Origin: Novipirellula artificiosorum
GTDB lineage: Bacteria; Planctomycetota; Planctomycetia; Pirellulales; Pirellulaceae
DNA: 64,000 nucleotides
Assembly (NCBI RefSeq): GCF_007860135.1
Contig: NZ_SJPV01000014.1
Span: forward strand, 1-64,000
Direction of reading: 5' to 3'
Below, in pieces: positions 1 through 8,416 of this stretch; positions within the stretch are counted from its first letter, which is position 1, and each line of letters opens with the position of its first letter. The translations under genes were made by a program, and so were the position numbers. The notes under the pieces are model-generated. The model worked only from the letters and a program-made list of their open reading frames with translations, was not told the origin of the DNA and searched no databases.

Positions 1-115
1 ACTTGGGCCATCAGAGCTCGGATAGAAGAATGGGGAACCGGATCGTTTAAACGCAAACTCAATCAACAACCACCCCAACACAACAGTCACTTGACAGCAG
101 CAAACATTTCATAGA

Positions 116-166
116 AGTGGACGAGGCCACGAGTCCTGCAACACGGGACTCGTGGCCTCGTCCACT
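116..166. repeat. perfect 21-bp inverted repeat (hairpin)
   Basis: Positions 116-136 and 146-166 are perfect reverse complements, separated by a 9-base spacer. The hairpin lies 31 bases beyond the stop of the minus-strand FHA gene, so it could stop transcription, although no T-rich tract follows. It resembles the other palindromes in this window in being long and near-perfect, so it may belong to a dispersed palindromic repeat class. The rest of 1-197 shows no gene that I can support. Confidence 0.8.
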
Positions 167-197
167 ACCAAGTCGTCACTTGTTGTTCACGCGATGC

Positions 198-1499
198 TTA
201 CGCGTCGTTTGGCGATGTTGTTGATATCTCGCACGCCATCAGTAGTTGCGGTAGTCGATGATCACCATACAGTTCCCAACCGCCCGCGGTGGCGGGTGAT
301 TCCACCAGAACTGCCTCGCATGGTTCGATGATCTCCGCTGCTAACGTGGGATCGCCTTCGCGAAGGGACGCTTCGAGCAGACTTGGCCAACAGAGTCCAA
401 GCATCCCCTTCGCCTCGTGTGGATCGCAAGCACTTGCCTGGATCAAGCGTTGCAGGTGTTCGAGCAAAGGTGGCACGTCGACATGAGTGAAGAGTACAAT
501 CATCCCATCTTTCCCCCAACCTACTCTGAGCCAATCTTCCTGTTGGTCGAGGTTCGTGGGACGCAGCATTCTCGGTGACACGAGCGCAGCGACATCAGAC
601 GGCAGATTCGCGAGCAGGAAATCCGATGAATCGCCCTGCACGATTTCAGGCGGCTTTATTTTGGTTCGTCCAAAGTCGATGATGAATGTCAACGGGCAGC
701 GGTTCGACAATTGTCGTCCGATTGTTACTTGATCGCTCCTCGCCGCCTCGATGGACTCGGTCGTCTGGCTCGCTCGATACAAACCGGAAGGGCACCCTTG
801 GATTTCGAGCGTTAAAGTGCTCGGCAGCCCTTTCGATGGCGAATTGGGTGCCGTTTTGGGTTTGGTTGACAAATCCTTCGGTTGCGTTTTTTGCAAGGGC
901 GAGATCGACTGGCCCGCGGGAAAGGGATCCGGATCGGCCAGGGGTTCCGATATCGGCGGAGGCACGGCAGCAGAAACGGGAGAGTCCGACTCTTCCAAAT
1001 CAACGGGATCGCGCGCGTCAGCGGGCCAGTCTAGCTCGGAGCATTCTTCAACCGTCTTCTGTTCCGCGGGCGATTCTTCTTCAAGCGACTCTATCGACGG
1101 CAGTTCTTTCTTGGTGGGCACCGTTGAAGGACCGATTTTTGCCGCCGCTGGCCCCTCTCGATCTCCGGTCGAGTCCTGTAATCGTCCGTCGGTGGAAAAA
1201 GACGATTCCAAGTGATAGACGAAGGTCTGGCTTCCGGCTCGAATCTGATCGCCATCGGTCAACGTCTTTTCGATCACCCTGACTTCGTTCACCCAGGTGC
1301 CGTTGGTCGATCGCAAATCCTCAACCCTACCGAGATCGCCTTCGAGCGAGATTCGAAAATGGTTCGACGACAAAACGCGGTCATCGGCAAAGATAATGTC
1401 GGCCTGTTCGCTACGCCCGAACGTCAGCTTCTCACCGCTACGCAGCAGCCATCTGGCCCCGGCTCGTGGCCCCGATTCAATAGCGATCACAACTCGCAA
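198..1499 (-). CDS. FHA-domain protein, T6SS-associated, possible DUF4123-like C-terminus
   Basis: The protein has 433 residues. The first ~100 form a forkhead-associated domain, with the typical GR-S (FGRS, residues about 27-30), SNH (about 45-47) and STNGTWVN (about 64-71) motifs that bind phosphothreonine peptides. A Pro/Glu/Ser-rich linker covers about 105-220. Residues ~255-400 resemble DUF4123, the T6SS adaptor family that helps load effectors onto VgrG; this is judged only by pattern (a hydrophobic strand, then a 'LLEHLQRLI' helix, then 'CWPSLLEA') and is tentative. The start is a TTG, preceded by an AGGAAG-like ribosome site. It is transcribed divergently from the giant VWA gene, with 231 bases between the starts. 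FHA proteins (Fha/TagH) commonly regulate T6SS assembly after phosphorylation; no Ser/Thr kinase or phosphatase is visible in the window. Confidence 0.8.
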   Translation of the reverse strand: MRVVIAIESGPRAGARWLLRSGEKLTFGRSEQADIIFADDRVLSSNHFRISLEGDLGRVEDLRSTNGTWVNEVRVIEKTLTDGDQIRAGSQTFVYHLESSFSTDGRLQDSTGDREGPAAAKIGPSTVPTKKELPSIESLEEESPAEQKTVEECSELDWPADARDPVDLEESDSPVSAAVPPPISEPLADPDPFPAGQSISPLQKTQPKDLSTKPKTAPNSPSKGLPSTLTLEIQGCPSGLYRASQTTESIEAARSDQVTIGRQLSNRCPLTFIIDFGRTKIKPPEIVQGDSSDFLLANLPSDVAALVSPRMLRPTNLDQQEDWLRVGWGKDGMIVLFTHVDVPPLLEHLQRLIQASACDPHEAKGMLGLCWPSLLEASLREGDPTLAAEIIEPCEAVLVESPATAGGWELYGDHRLPQLLMACEISTTSPNDA

Positions 1500-1730
1500 A
1501 TTCTTTTCTTCCTGACGCGGCGATCACCGCAATGTTTGGAGTCCTTGTCAGAGAGACCCTCCAGCTCGTCTTGCCACTTATCCCTAAAGAAATTCGCATC
1601 CATTTTACGGCAATTGCATCCTGTTTTTGCCGCGATTTCTCACGAGAGAGCAGTATACTGTGGTGATCGAGCGCGGCAACCGTGCTGCGGCGTTTCGAAC
1701 GTTCAATCAAATAGCAGAGGCGTACATTCG

Positions 1731-4700
1731 ATGCGGGATAGCAGATCACCGGCACCGCGTGCCAGTTGGAGAAGATCTTCTCGTTCGGCATCACGCGTAA
1801 CGAAGGCAGATGAGTTTGGTAGTCGAGGTCGCAGTCGACGTCAATTGCTGTTTCACGTCAGCGCGTTGGCGACACTGGCAATTGGCATGACCCTTATTTT
1901 GATTTGGTATTGGCGGCGGAGTCCAGACCACGATGTGCCACTGATCGTTGCTGCTGTGACCCAATCAGCACCCCGCCTTCCCTCTGACCCCTTGCCGGTT
2001 CCCCCCAACCCGTTCGCCAAAGAAGACGCCGAATACTTGCAAGCGTGGTTTAACCGCGACGCTCGCCAGCATGTTGAGTTTCTCAGCACTGTCGAAAACC
2101 AAACGGGATCGATGGAGCGGGCGGGAAACGACAGCGAGTGTCGTCTGTTGACGGCAATCACCGATCCCTTAACCACCGCGATTGCGGGCGGCCCCGGCGG
2201 CGACATGATCGTCTTGTTTGTTACCGCACAAGGCATCGTACACCAGGACCAACCTTACCTGCTGGTTGGCGACAGCGAACCGACTAGCCCATCCACATGG
2301 GTCTCCGTCGAAGAATTATTGCAATCGGTTCAACAGGCACTTGAAACGAGACGCGAAACCCACGCGACGGAGAAAACACGAGTCGTGCTTTTTCTCGATG
2401 GCACGCGTGGCGGGCCGATTTGGGATTGGGGAAAACTTGATGATTCGTTTACCGAAGCGGTGGGAAAAGTCGTCGATCGCGAGAGCAAAAATCGGATTGC
2501 CGTCATCGTTTCCAGTAGCGAAGGTGAGCGAAGTTGGTGTGACCCGCGGCGCGGACGAAGTTTGTTTGCCAAGGCCATCATCGCATCGTTGACTGGCAGC
2601 GCGAGTACCGGCAATGATCGCTATATCACGGTTGGTGAAATCGCCGACGATGTTCGTCGCCAAGTCTCTACCGACGCTCAAGCGATTTGGGACGCCAATC
2701 AACACCCGAAACTACTCAGCGAGCATGCTGCGTCTTGGCGGTTGATTCAAAAACCCGAGCCTGTGCCGAGTCCCGTTTTGCCGGACGTCGATGTGGACCA
2801 GTTGAAGAACGTCTTTGAACAAGTGGATCGGCTCTGGGATCGACACAACGAAATCGCCAAGAGAACGCATCCGCCGTTGGTGACGAATCCGTTGGCTTGG
2901 GGTGTTCTAGAAAAACAGCTTGCCCGACTAGACCAACTGGCCTTGGCGGGTCAGGCCTATGAATCGGATCGTGACCGTGTGATCGCAAACTGCGAGAAAC
3001 TGCTGCGAGAACTCAGCAATGGGTCGTCTCGCATCCCAAAGCAAGAGGCTTTGCCGGAGTTGCAATTGGTCGACTATTTCGGGTGTGAGCCAGCGTCGGA
3101 ACGGCTCGGTGCGACTCAGGAACGGGCGAATCAGGCCATCAAGGAGTTTACCGCCGCCTGGGAAAAAGAACCGGTTCCCGAGAAAATTCAGCTTGCAGCG
3201 GAGATTGACGAACAGCAGTTGACGGAGATTCTGTGGCCCTGGCTGATTAAAAAACAATTTGAATCCAACGCACTCACTGCCGCCGCTGGAATGCTTGATC
3301 GCGTGACCGTCGAATCGAACAAACCGAGCCGTTTGGTCGAAACGTACTTGATTCGATTGCTGTCTGCTCCTGATCTGCCACAGGTTGGTGGGATTCGAGC
3401 CAACGCGATCGTCGAATCCCATCGGGCCAGTCGTGGTGCGTTGTTAACAAAGGATCTTCGTGCGTCGTTCTGGATTCGCCAAGCCACCACGACGTTGGAT
3501 TTCCAGCGAATGCGGTTTACCGATGCAGCCTTGGGGCACGGCGAATCCGGTGGTGCGGAAACGCAGCTTTCCCTATTGACGACCGCTGACTACCGGAAAA
3601 TTCATGCACGCGGCGACATGGTTTCCGAAGCCTATCAGCTACGTGATCAAATGCTTCACGAAGTGCCGCGAATCGCCGAAACGTTGCTCTGGGACGTCGG
3701 TGCGTTTGGACAGCAGGAAGCATCGAGGGTATCGGCCAAGTTGATTCAAGATGCAATCGATAAGGTACGATGTTTGGCGGCTCGGTTGCGGCTGAAGGAT
3801 GCGGTGAACCATTTGGGGATGATTGACGACCGCTCGTTCGCTCAGATCAATGATGCAAGGATGGCAGCCGACGTCGCGATGGATCGGCTGAGTTTGCGAT
3901 TGAAAGAGCGAGTCGATGAGATTCGCGGAACGAAAGCGAGTGACGAACGCGGACTTCGTCAAGCCGTCGCTCTGTTGCAGGGGTCTGGTGTCCGAGATGC
4001 GCTTCAACGCGCCGGAATCCACCAAAGGTTGGTGGAAATGATTGGCAACAACCAATTGGACCTAACCGCTACCGAATCGCCCGAGAGTCCAACGCGGATC
4101 CCGGAATCGAACGGTCCGTGGCAACAGCAATTGCAGGAATCGGTACGGATCGAGAACCAACATGCTTGGGTCCATTGGCTTGACCAAACGCAGGATCTGA
4201 CCTGTCCCGAAGCAGCCCCGACACCGACGGACAAAGAGGAAACCCCCGCATCCTCCGCTTCGCTCTCCTCCGAAGGAGTTTTGCTTCGCAACAAGATTGT
4301 CGAGCTTGGCAACCAAGATTTTGGTAACGTGTCGGGCAGACCCGAAGAGCTCAGCAGCAGCGGCGAGCGTCTGGCGTCCGTTCGTCAGGACATCGACGAT
4401 CAAGAAACTCAATTGCGATGCCAGACCGTCATCCTGAGTGATCGCCCAAAATCGATGCAGCGTGCCATCGAACAGCGATTCGAACTGGATTTGCAGTTGT
4501 TTGTGATGGAGCAAGCGGCCCGAACATTGCGTGAACGTTGGTGTGAGGCGCGAGAAGGTGAAGAACCGTTCTTTGTCCAAGCTACCGATCGGCTGCTTGG
4601 GATCAAAGCGTTCAAGCCGTTACCTCCGATCCTCGACGGCAGCGATCTGCAGCAACGATTAGCGGATGCAAATCAGGCTGCGACCGAAAACGCCACACTC

Positions 4701-6689
4701 AATGCAAGCCCCACCGAGCGGTCTGAGCAACGACCGCTGCTGCGGCAGGTCAGTGGAAAGGCGGTCACGTTTCAATTGCCGGCCCCCAGGATCCTACCGC
4801 CCGGAGATGTTTCCGTATGGACGAATCAAGATTCGGAGCGACTATCGTTGGACGAAGCGGCCAACGAATCGCTGACCACCTCGTTTACGGTGTCCGACGA
4901 TATTTCGAGCGTCGACGACACCTTCGTCGTCGAGTCGTTCTTTCGTGGACTGCGTCGTCGTGGTGGGCTGACGTTTCGCCGAATTCGCGATCCGCAAACG
5001 GTGTTGTTTGAGCTTCCCCATTACGGCCCACCCACGGCGTTCGTGCAAGCGGCCCAACAGGATGCGGAAAAGATCGTGTTGGTCTTCGATTGCTCTGGTT
5101 CAATGGACATCAATAAACTTGATGCAGCTCGCGGCGCCGTGAAGCAATTCCTCAAGAGTCTGCCAGCAAAGACCCGTGTTGGGATGGTGCTGTTTGGACA
5201 CCGATACGGTTGGGTTCAAACGGTTGGAGCAGACGGTAAGAAGGATATCATGGTGAGAGACGAGGTGGACCCCAAGCGATATCAAGCCTACACGATTCGT
5301 GGAGGGCAGAAGGTCCGTTTGGCATCCATCCGCGTCGATGATCGCAGCGCGTCGCACAATCCAAATTTTGATGTCGAAGCGAAAGTTGACTTGGCTCCAC
5401 TTGAAGATGCTCGCTTACAGCTACTCGTGTCGGAACTGGACAATCTATCTGCCGTAGGGGTGACGCCAACCTATCAAGCGATCAACAAAGCCTACGGCAT
5501 GCTGGGTCTTGGCGACGGACGGATTATCGTCGTGACCGATGGCGTACCGTTTTGCGTTGGCGTCGAAACGGCTTCTTTCCGTGATCAAGCGGTTGCGAAT
5601 CGGGCGAGTTATCCGAACGTCAACTTGCATATTGTGAACTTTGCCAACACGAATCCTCAAGCCGACCTGAACCTTGCGTTTCCGAATTGTGTGGTCAAAG
5701 CGAAGGACGGAGACGAGTTGATTGACAAGCTTCAAAATCTAAGGTTTCGACCGCAATCGGTCTGGAAACGAGACGGCAGAATCCAAAGTGAGGAAGTTGA
5801 ATTGGGCTCCACGATGGTTCTCGATCAGTGGCCCCCACCTCGACAGGGGAATCTCAAAGGGCAACCCGTGCGGCCGGCCCTGCCGTACGAGATCGAAGCA
5901 CAAACCAGCGAGACGGAAACGGCCTCAACGGAAGTCCGTGTCGAAGGAGGCGAAGCGTTCGTTCTGCAACTGCGTGGTGGTCGACTGGCCCATGTTCCCT
6001 TCCCTCGTCGACTGAATGTGTTTCGGGAATTGGAAGTCGACGGCAGTGACAGCAATCGCTACTCCGTGATTGCACTCCCACCGGACGTGAACAACAATCG
6101 GAAACTGACATTGAAATTGGTGATTGAGAATACGTCGTCGGAAAGTTTCACGCCGCGACCGAGTGACGTATGGATCGATCTGGTTGGAGTTGACGCTGAG
6201 CGTCGTCGAACGATCAGCTATTCGATCAACCAGCAAGAGTTCGAGGTGTCGCGTGGCGTTCCTGTCTTAGTTTGTCGCGTCGACGATTGGCCGGACTGGG
6301 CGAACAACGTCCACATCGAGGCGTGGCTTCGTTTCGGAGACCCTGAGGCCAGTCGCGAACCCTTGCCACTTCGATCAGAAAGCAGCGTGGCATTGGATTC
6401 GGTCCCGGGGGTAAGTTTCCGTGTTGAACGCCAGCGAGAACCCAAGTTACAACTATCGATAACGGAAACCTATGCCGCCGATTCACCGGTGAAATCGGTT
6501 CGTCTGCTTTCGCAGCCACTTCCCAATCGACAGACAACGCGCGTGTACCCCAAAGAGGGTGTTGTCGAAGAAGTTCTCGAGTATGACCGACCGCCTGAAA
6601 ATCTAGAGGTGTTCGTCACCAAGCGAGGTGAGATCACCGACTCCGCTCCGGTACACGCCCGAGGCAGCATCTCCATCTCTGGTCGCTAA
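1731..6689 (+). CDS. giant single-pass membrane protein with degenerate caspase-like domain and VWA domain
   Basis: The reading frame is open from 1212, but that extension overlaps the divergent FHA gene. The ATG at 1731 gives 1652 residues, starting with a very basic tail and one membrane segment (about 39-61). Residues ~130-310 have the strand/helix pattern of a caspase-like (clan CD) domain. Where catalytic His-Gly is expected there is 'VTAQG' (Gln167), and where the catalytic Cys is expected there is 'FLDGTRGG' (Thr225), so it should be inactive. A long helical region follows. A VWA domain (~1112-1340) has an intact MIDAS: D1120-x-S1122-x-S1124, Thr near 1245 and Asp1270. The C-terminal ~300 residues are beta-rich. 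The N-terminal layout matches the minus-strand giant at 8417-13297, which suggests paralogy. A role in the T6SS envelope complex is inferred from context. The function is unknown. Confidence 0.85.
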   Translation: MRDSRSPAPRASWRRSSRSASRVTKADEFGSRGRSRRQLLFHVSALATLAIGMTLILIWYWRRSPDHDVPLIVAAVTQSAPRLPSDPLPVPPNPFAKEDAEYLQAWFNRDARQHVEFLSTVENQTGSMERAGNDSECRLLTAITDPLTTAIAGGPGGDMIVLFVTAQGIVHQDQPYLLVGDSEPTSPSTWVSVEELLQSVQQALETRRETHATEKTRVVLFLDGTRGGPIWDWGKLDDSFTEAVGKVVDRESKNRIAVIVSSSEGERSWCDPRRGRSLFAKAIIASLTGSASTGNDRYITVGEIADDVRRQVSTDAQAIWDANQHPKLLSEHAASWRLIQKPEPVPSPVLPDVDVDQLKNVFEQVDRLWDRHNEIAKRTHPPLVTNPLAWGVLEKQLARLDQLALAGQAYESDRDRVIANCEKLLRELSNGSSRIPKQEALPELQLVDYFGCEPASERLGATQERANQAIKEFTAAWEKEPVPEKIQLAAEIDEQQLTEILWPWLIKKQFESNALTAAAGMLDRVTVESNKPSRLVETYLIRLLSAPDLPQVGGIRANAIVESHRASRGALLTKDLRASFWIRQATTTLDFQRMRFTDAALGHGESGGAETQLSLLTTADYRKIHARGDMVSEAYQLRDQMLHEVPRIAETLLWDVGAFGQQEASRVSAKLIQDAIDKVRCLAARLRLKDAVNHLGMIDDRSFAQINDARMAADVAMDRLSLRLKERVDEIRGTKASDERGLRQAVALLQGSGVRDALQRAGIHQRLVEMIGNNQLDLTATESPESPTRIPESNGPWQQQLQESVRIENQHAWVHWLDQTQDLTCPEAAPTPTDKEETPASSASLSSEGVLLRNKIVELGNQDFGNVSGRPEELSSSGERLASVRQDIDDQETQLRCQTVILSDRPKSMQRAIEQRFELDLQLFVMEQAARTLRERWCEAREGEEPFFVQATDRLLGIKAFKPLPPILDGSDLQQRLADANQAATENATLNASPTERSEQRPLLRQVSGKAVTFQLPAPRILPPGDVSVWTNQDSERLSLDEAANESLTTSFTVSDDISSVDDTFVVESFFRGLRRRGGLTFRRIRDPQTVLFELPHYGPPTAFVQAAQQDAEKIVLVFDCSGSMDINKLDAARGAVKQFLKSLPAKTRVGMVLFGHRYGWVQTVGADGKKDIMVRDEVDPKRYQAYTIRGGQKVRLASIRVDDRSASHNPNFDVEAKVDLAPLEDARLQLLVSELDNLSAVGVTPTYQAINKAYGMLGLGDGRIIVVTDGVPFCVGVETASFRDQAVANRASYPNVNLHIVNFANTNPQADLNLAFPNCVVKAKDGDELIDKLQNLRFRPQSVWKRDGRIQSEEVELGSTMVLDQWPPPRQGNLKGQPVRPALPYEIEAQTSETETASTEVRVEGGEAFVLQLRGGRLAHVPFPRRLNVFRELEVDGSDSNRYSVIALPPDVNNNRKLTLKLVIENTSSESFTPRPSDVWIDLVGVDAERRRTISYSINQQEFEVSRGVPVLVCRVDDWPDWANNVHIEAWLRFGDPEASREPLPLRSESSVALDSVPGVSFRVERQREPKLQLSITETYAADSPVKSVRLLSQPLPNRQTTRVYPKEGVVEEVLEYDRPPENLEVFVTKRGEITDSAPVHARGSISISGR

Positions 6690-6905
6690 GCCACGACCGG
6701 AAAACACGGGCACCCTTCGCAGCTAAAAATCGCGTATTTGCATGACTTCGTAGAGCGATAGACGACAAGCAATGCCGCTGGAACCCAAACAGCGAAAAAG
6801 TGCGATGTTTCCCTGCAATGCTGACAACAAATCTAGCCTTCGAACGATGACAGTCTGTAGGGAAACTGACAGACCTTTCTTCGTCCGCAAAAGGGGAGCA
6901 ATGCT

Positions 6906-7493
6906 ATGACCATTCACTACCGAGATGATAGCGACCACGTGACTCATCAAGTTTGGGCTCAGCAACAAGCGAGTTCTTGTGCCATTGCGAGTATCTGGAT
7001 GGCTCGTAATCAAGCGTTACAAATGACCGTTAACGAGGCGGAGTGGGCGTTGGCTTGGCGGACGTATCACCAAGTTGTCGCCGGGCTCGTCGCAGTCCCT
7101 GAAGCACCGGCCCCCATGTCCCTTAGCCCCGGCGCTCACCAGAATAACCAGGAGACGTTTGGGAATATGTTCGCGAACTTCGGCACCTTCATGGGGCAAG
7201 TGGCACAGGCGATCCGGAACGATGGATTGACCGTGACACACTTGACGAATTTCACGCGGGGGAACACCGTCGATGGGGCTAGGCTGAGCGACACGGCGCC
7301 CGCGATCGTTTTGCTCGGTTGGTACGAGGGTAGCACTCGCAACGGAGGCCACTTCATCGTTGCTTCACGAAGAGCGACATCGGGAAAGATCGTCTATTTA
7401 GATCCTGCGGGCGGAAGACTCCGCGAACTCGGTGTCGGCCCTGTCTACCTCGGAAACGGGCGTTTCGAGCAGATTATCTACATTACCGCGTAG
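6906..7493 (+). CDS. papain/C39-like cysteine protease, candidate T6SS effector
   Basis: The protein has 195 residues and no signal peptide. It has the layout of a papain-fold (C39/AvrRpt2-like) peptidase: Gln residues just before the nucleophile (QQQASSCA, Cys25), a His in 'NGGHFIVAS' (His149) and an Asp in 'VYLDPAGG' (Asp166), giving a complete Cys-His-Asp triad with a likely oxyanion Gln at 19-21. A good ribosome site (AGGGGAGC) precedes the ATG at 6906. It sits between two T6SS structural genes and beside hcp. The lack of an export signal fits a protein delivered by the T6SS, either as an amidase-like toxin or a host-targeted protease. No obvious immunity gene lies next to it. It could instead be a housekeeping or regulatory protease. 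The fold assignment is fairly secure; the effector role is inference. Confidence 0.75.
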   Translation: MTIHYRDDSDHVTHQVWAQQQASSCAIASIWMARNQALQMTVNEAEWALAWRTYHQVVAGLVAVPEAPAPMSLSPGAHQNNQETFGNMFANFGTFMGQVAQAIRNDGLTVTHLTNFTRGNTVDGARLSDTAPAIVLLGWYEGSTRNGGHFIVASRRATSGKIVYLDPAGGRLRELGVGPVYLGNGRFEQIIYITA

Positions 7494-7621
7494 TGCAGCT
7501 TCGACGCATTCTAGAGCCTTCGGGTTCGCGAGGAAGAAATGCTACGTTAAGAGCCGTCAACTCATTTTGGAATAGCCAGCGAGTCCCTATGCCGGCGAAA
7601 CGAGCGCTAACCCGGATGATT

Positions 7622-7694
7622 CGTTGGAGTGGTAGGCTTTAGCCGATTACGTGCTGGATCCTTGCTGAATCGGCTAAAGCCTACGACTCCAACG
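7622..7694. repeat. 27-bp near-perfect inverted repeat
   Basis: Arms at 7622-7648 and 7668-7694 match at 26 of 27 positions, with a 19-base spacer. The arms contain the phrase GGCTTTAGCC. It lies between convergent genes and has no T tract, so it looks more like a dispersed palindromic (MITE- or REP-like) element than a terminator. No transposase is nearby. Confidence 0.85.
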
Positions 7695-7758
7695 TGCGCA
7701 GTCTGTTTTTGACTCAATCGGAACGGTCCGCCATGATTGTGGCTTCGTCGCCTGATGC

Positions 7759-7790
7759 AAAAAAAAATGGCCGCTGACATGGTCAGCGAC
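7759..7790 (-). terminator. rho-independent terminator of hcp
   Basis: Read on the minus strand, 7790-7782 and 7778-7770 form a 9-bp stem with one non-Watson-Crick pair and a 3-base loop. The stem is followed after two bases by a run of nine T (complement of 7759-7767). It starts 22 bases after the hcp stop codon. This is the clearest intrinsic terminator in the window and fits a highly transcribed hcp. Confidence 0.88.
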
Positions 7791-7812
7791 CTCCCTCGCA
7801 GTGTCGATCAGA

Positions 7813-8295
7813 TTAGGATTCGCCCTCTTCAACTTTCCAGCTGTACTCGACGTTGCCTTTCTTCTTGCCTGCACTGTCGTTTTCGGTGTAGGTCACTTTG
7901 ATTTCTTCAAAGTTCAGTGAGAAATTCTCGGTCGGCACATCGTCGGCTTGTCCAGCACCGCCGATTTGATAACTGGTGACCGAAACATTCTTCAGTTCGT
8001 AGCGATAGTAGGTCACTCGGCCGGCATCGGTGTAGGATGCAGTGAGTTCGATCTCGACCTTCGGGAAAACCTTACCCTTGCATACCGCTTCGGCAATTTT
8101 CGGGCTGGACTTGTCCAGTTCCTTGACACACTGGATGTCTTCCAAGATCGTGTCGCCGCGACGGCGCGTGGACCCCGTCGCTCCGCCACCTGGTTTATGA
8201 ACCCCCTGGCTAAACGATAACAAATCGCTCCACTTTTTGTGATCCTTGTCGAGGCATTCGCCATCAACGCCATCGAATTTAATGTAAGCAGCCAT
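7813..8295 (-). CDS. hcp: Hcp, T6SS inner tube protein (TssD)
   Basis: The protein has 160 residues, the usual Hcp length. It begins MAAYIKFDGVDGE, the typical first strand of Hcp, and continues with the conserved beta-barrel pattern: a serine-rich loop near 30, 'ELDKSSPKIAEAVCKG' in the middle, and 'YRYELKNVSVTSYQI' then 'ENFSLNFEEIKVTY' near the end. Hcp forms stacked hexameric rings inside the TssBC sheath and is secreted with the spike. A good ribosome site (AGAGGAAG) precedes the ATG. It is separated from the upstream giant gene by 121 bases and ends in a strong terminator, so it may be made from its own promoter as well as by read-through. No fused effector domain is present. Confidence 0.95.
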   Translation of the reverse strand: MAAYIKFDGVDGECLDKDHKKWSDLLSFSQGVHKPGGGATGSTRRRGDTILEDIQCVKELDKSSPKIAEAVCKGKVFPKVEIELTASYTDAGRVTYYRYELKNVSVTSYQIGGAGQADDVPTENFSLNFEEIKVTYTENDSAGKKKGNVEYSWKVEEGES

Positions 8296-8353
8296 TTGAT
8301 TCTTCCTCTGGTTAAAACCGGGTTGGAACGTGATTTCGAAGGCGTTTGCCCCC

Positions 8354-8383
8354 GTGATATCACTGTTCTCGTGGCTTCGTCAA
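8354..8383 (-). promoter_or_regulatory. possible hcp promoter with palindromic GTGATATCAC
   Basis: On the minus strand a TTGACG box (8383-8378) lies 15-16 bases upstream of TGATAT/GATATC. The latter is inside a perfect 10-bp palindrome (8354-8363). The -10 match to the sigma-70 consensus is only about 3 of 6, and the true promoter may use another sigma factor. Offered as a weak candidate. Confidence 0.2.
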
Positions 8384-8416
8384 ATTAGTTGCGTCTCGAA
8401 TGAAAAGAAACGGAAA

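Larger units (their letters stand above)
7494..7812. other. intergenic region between C39-like gene and hcp
   Basis: These 319 bases hold no gene I can support. They contain a long inverted repeat (7622-7694) and the terminator of hcp (7759-7790), both listed separately. The two neighbouring genes converge here. Confidence 0.7.

Noticed and set aside
686..1282. Plus-strand open frame of 198 codons
   Set aside because: It is antisense to the FHA gene, has skewed composition (Arg/Ser-rich) and no recognisable motif.
1212..1730. Upstream extension of the giant VWA gene frame
   Set aside because: It overlaps the clear FHA gene on the other strand and shows no domain; the ATG at 1731 starts a sensible basic tail plus membrane helix.
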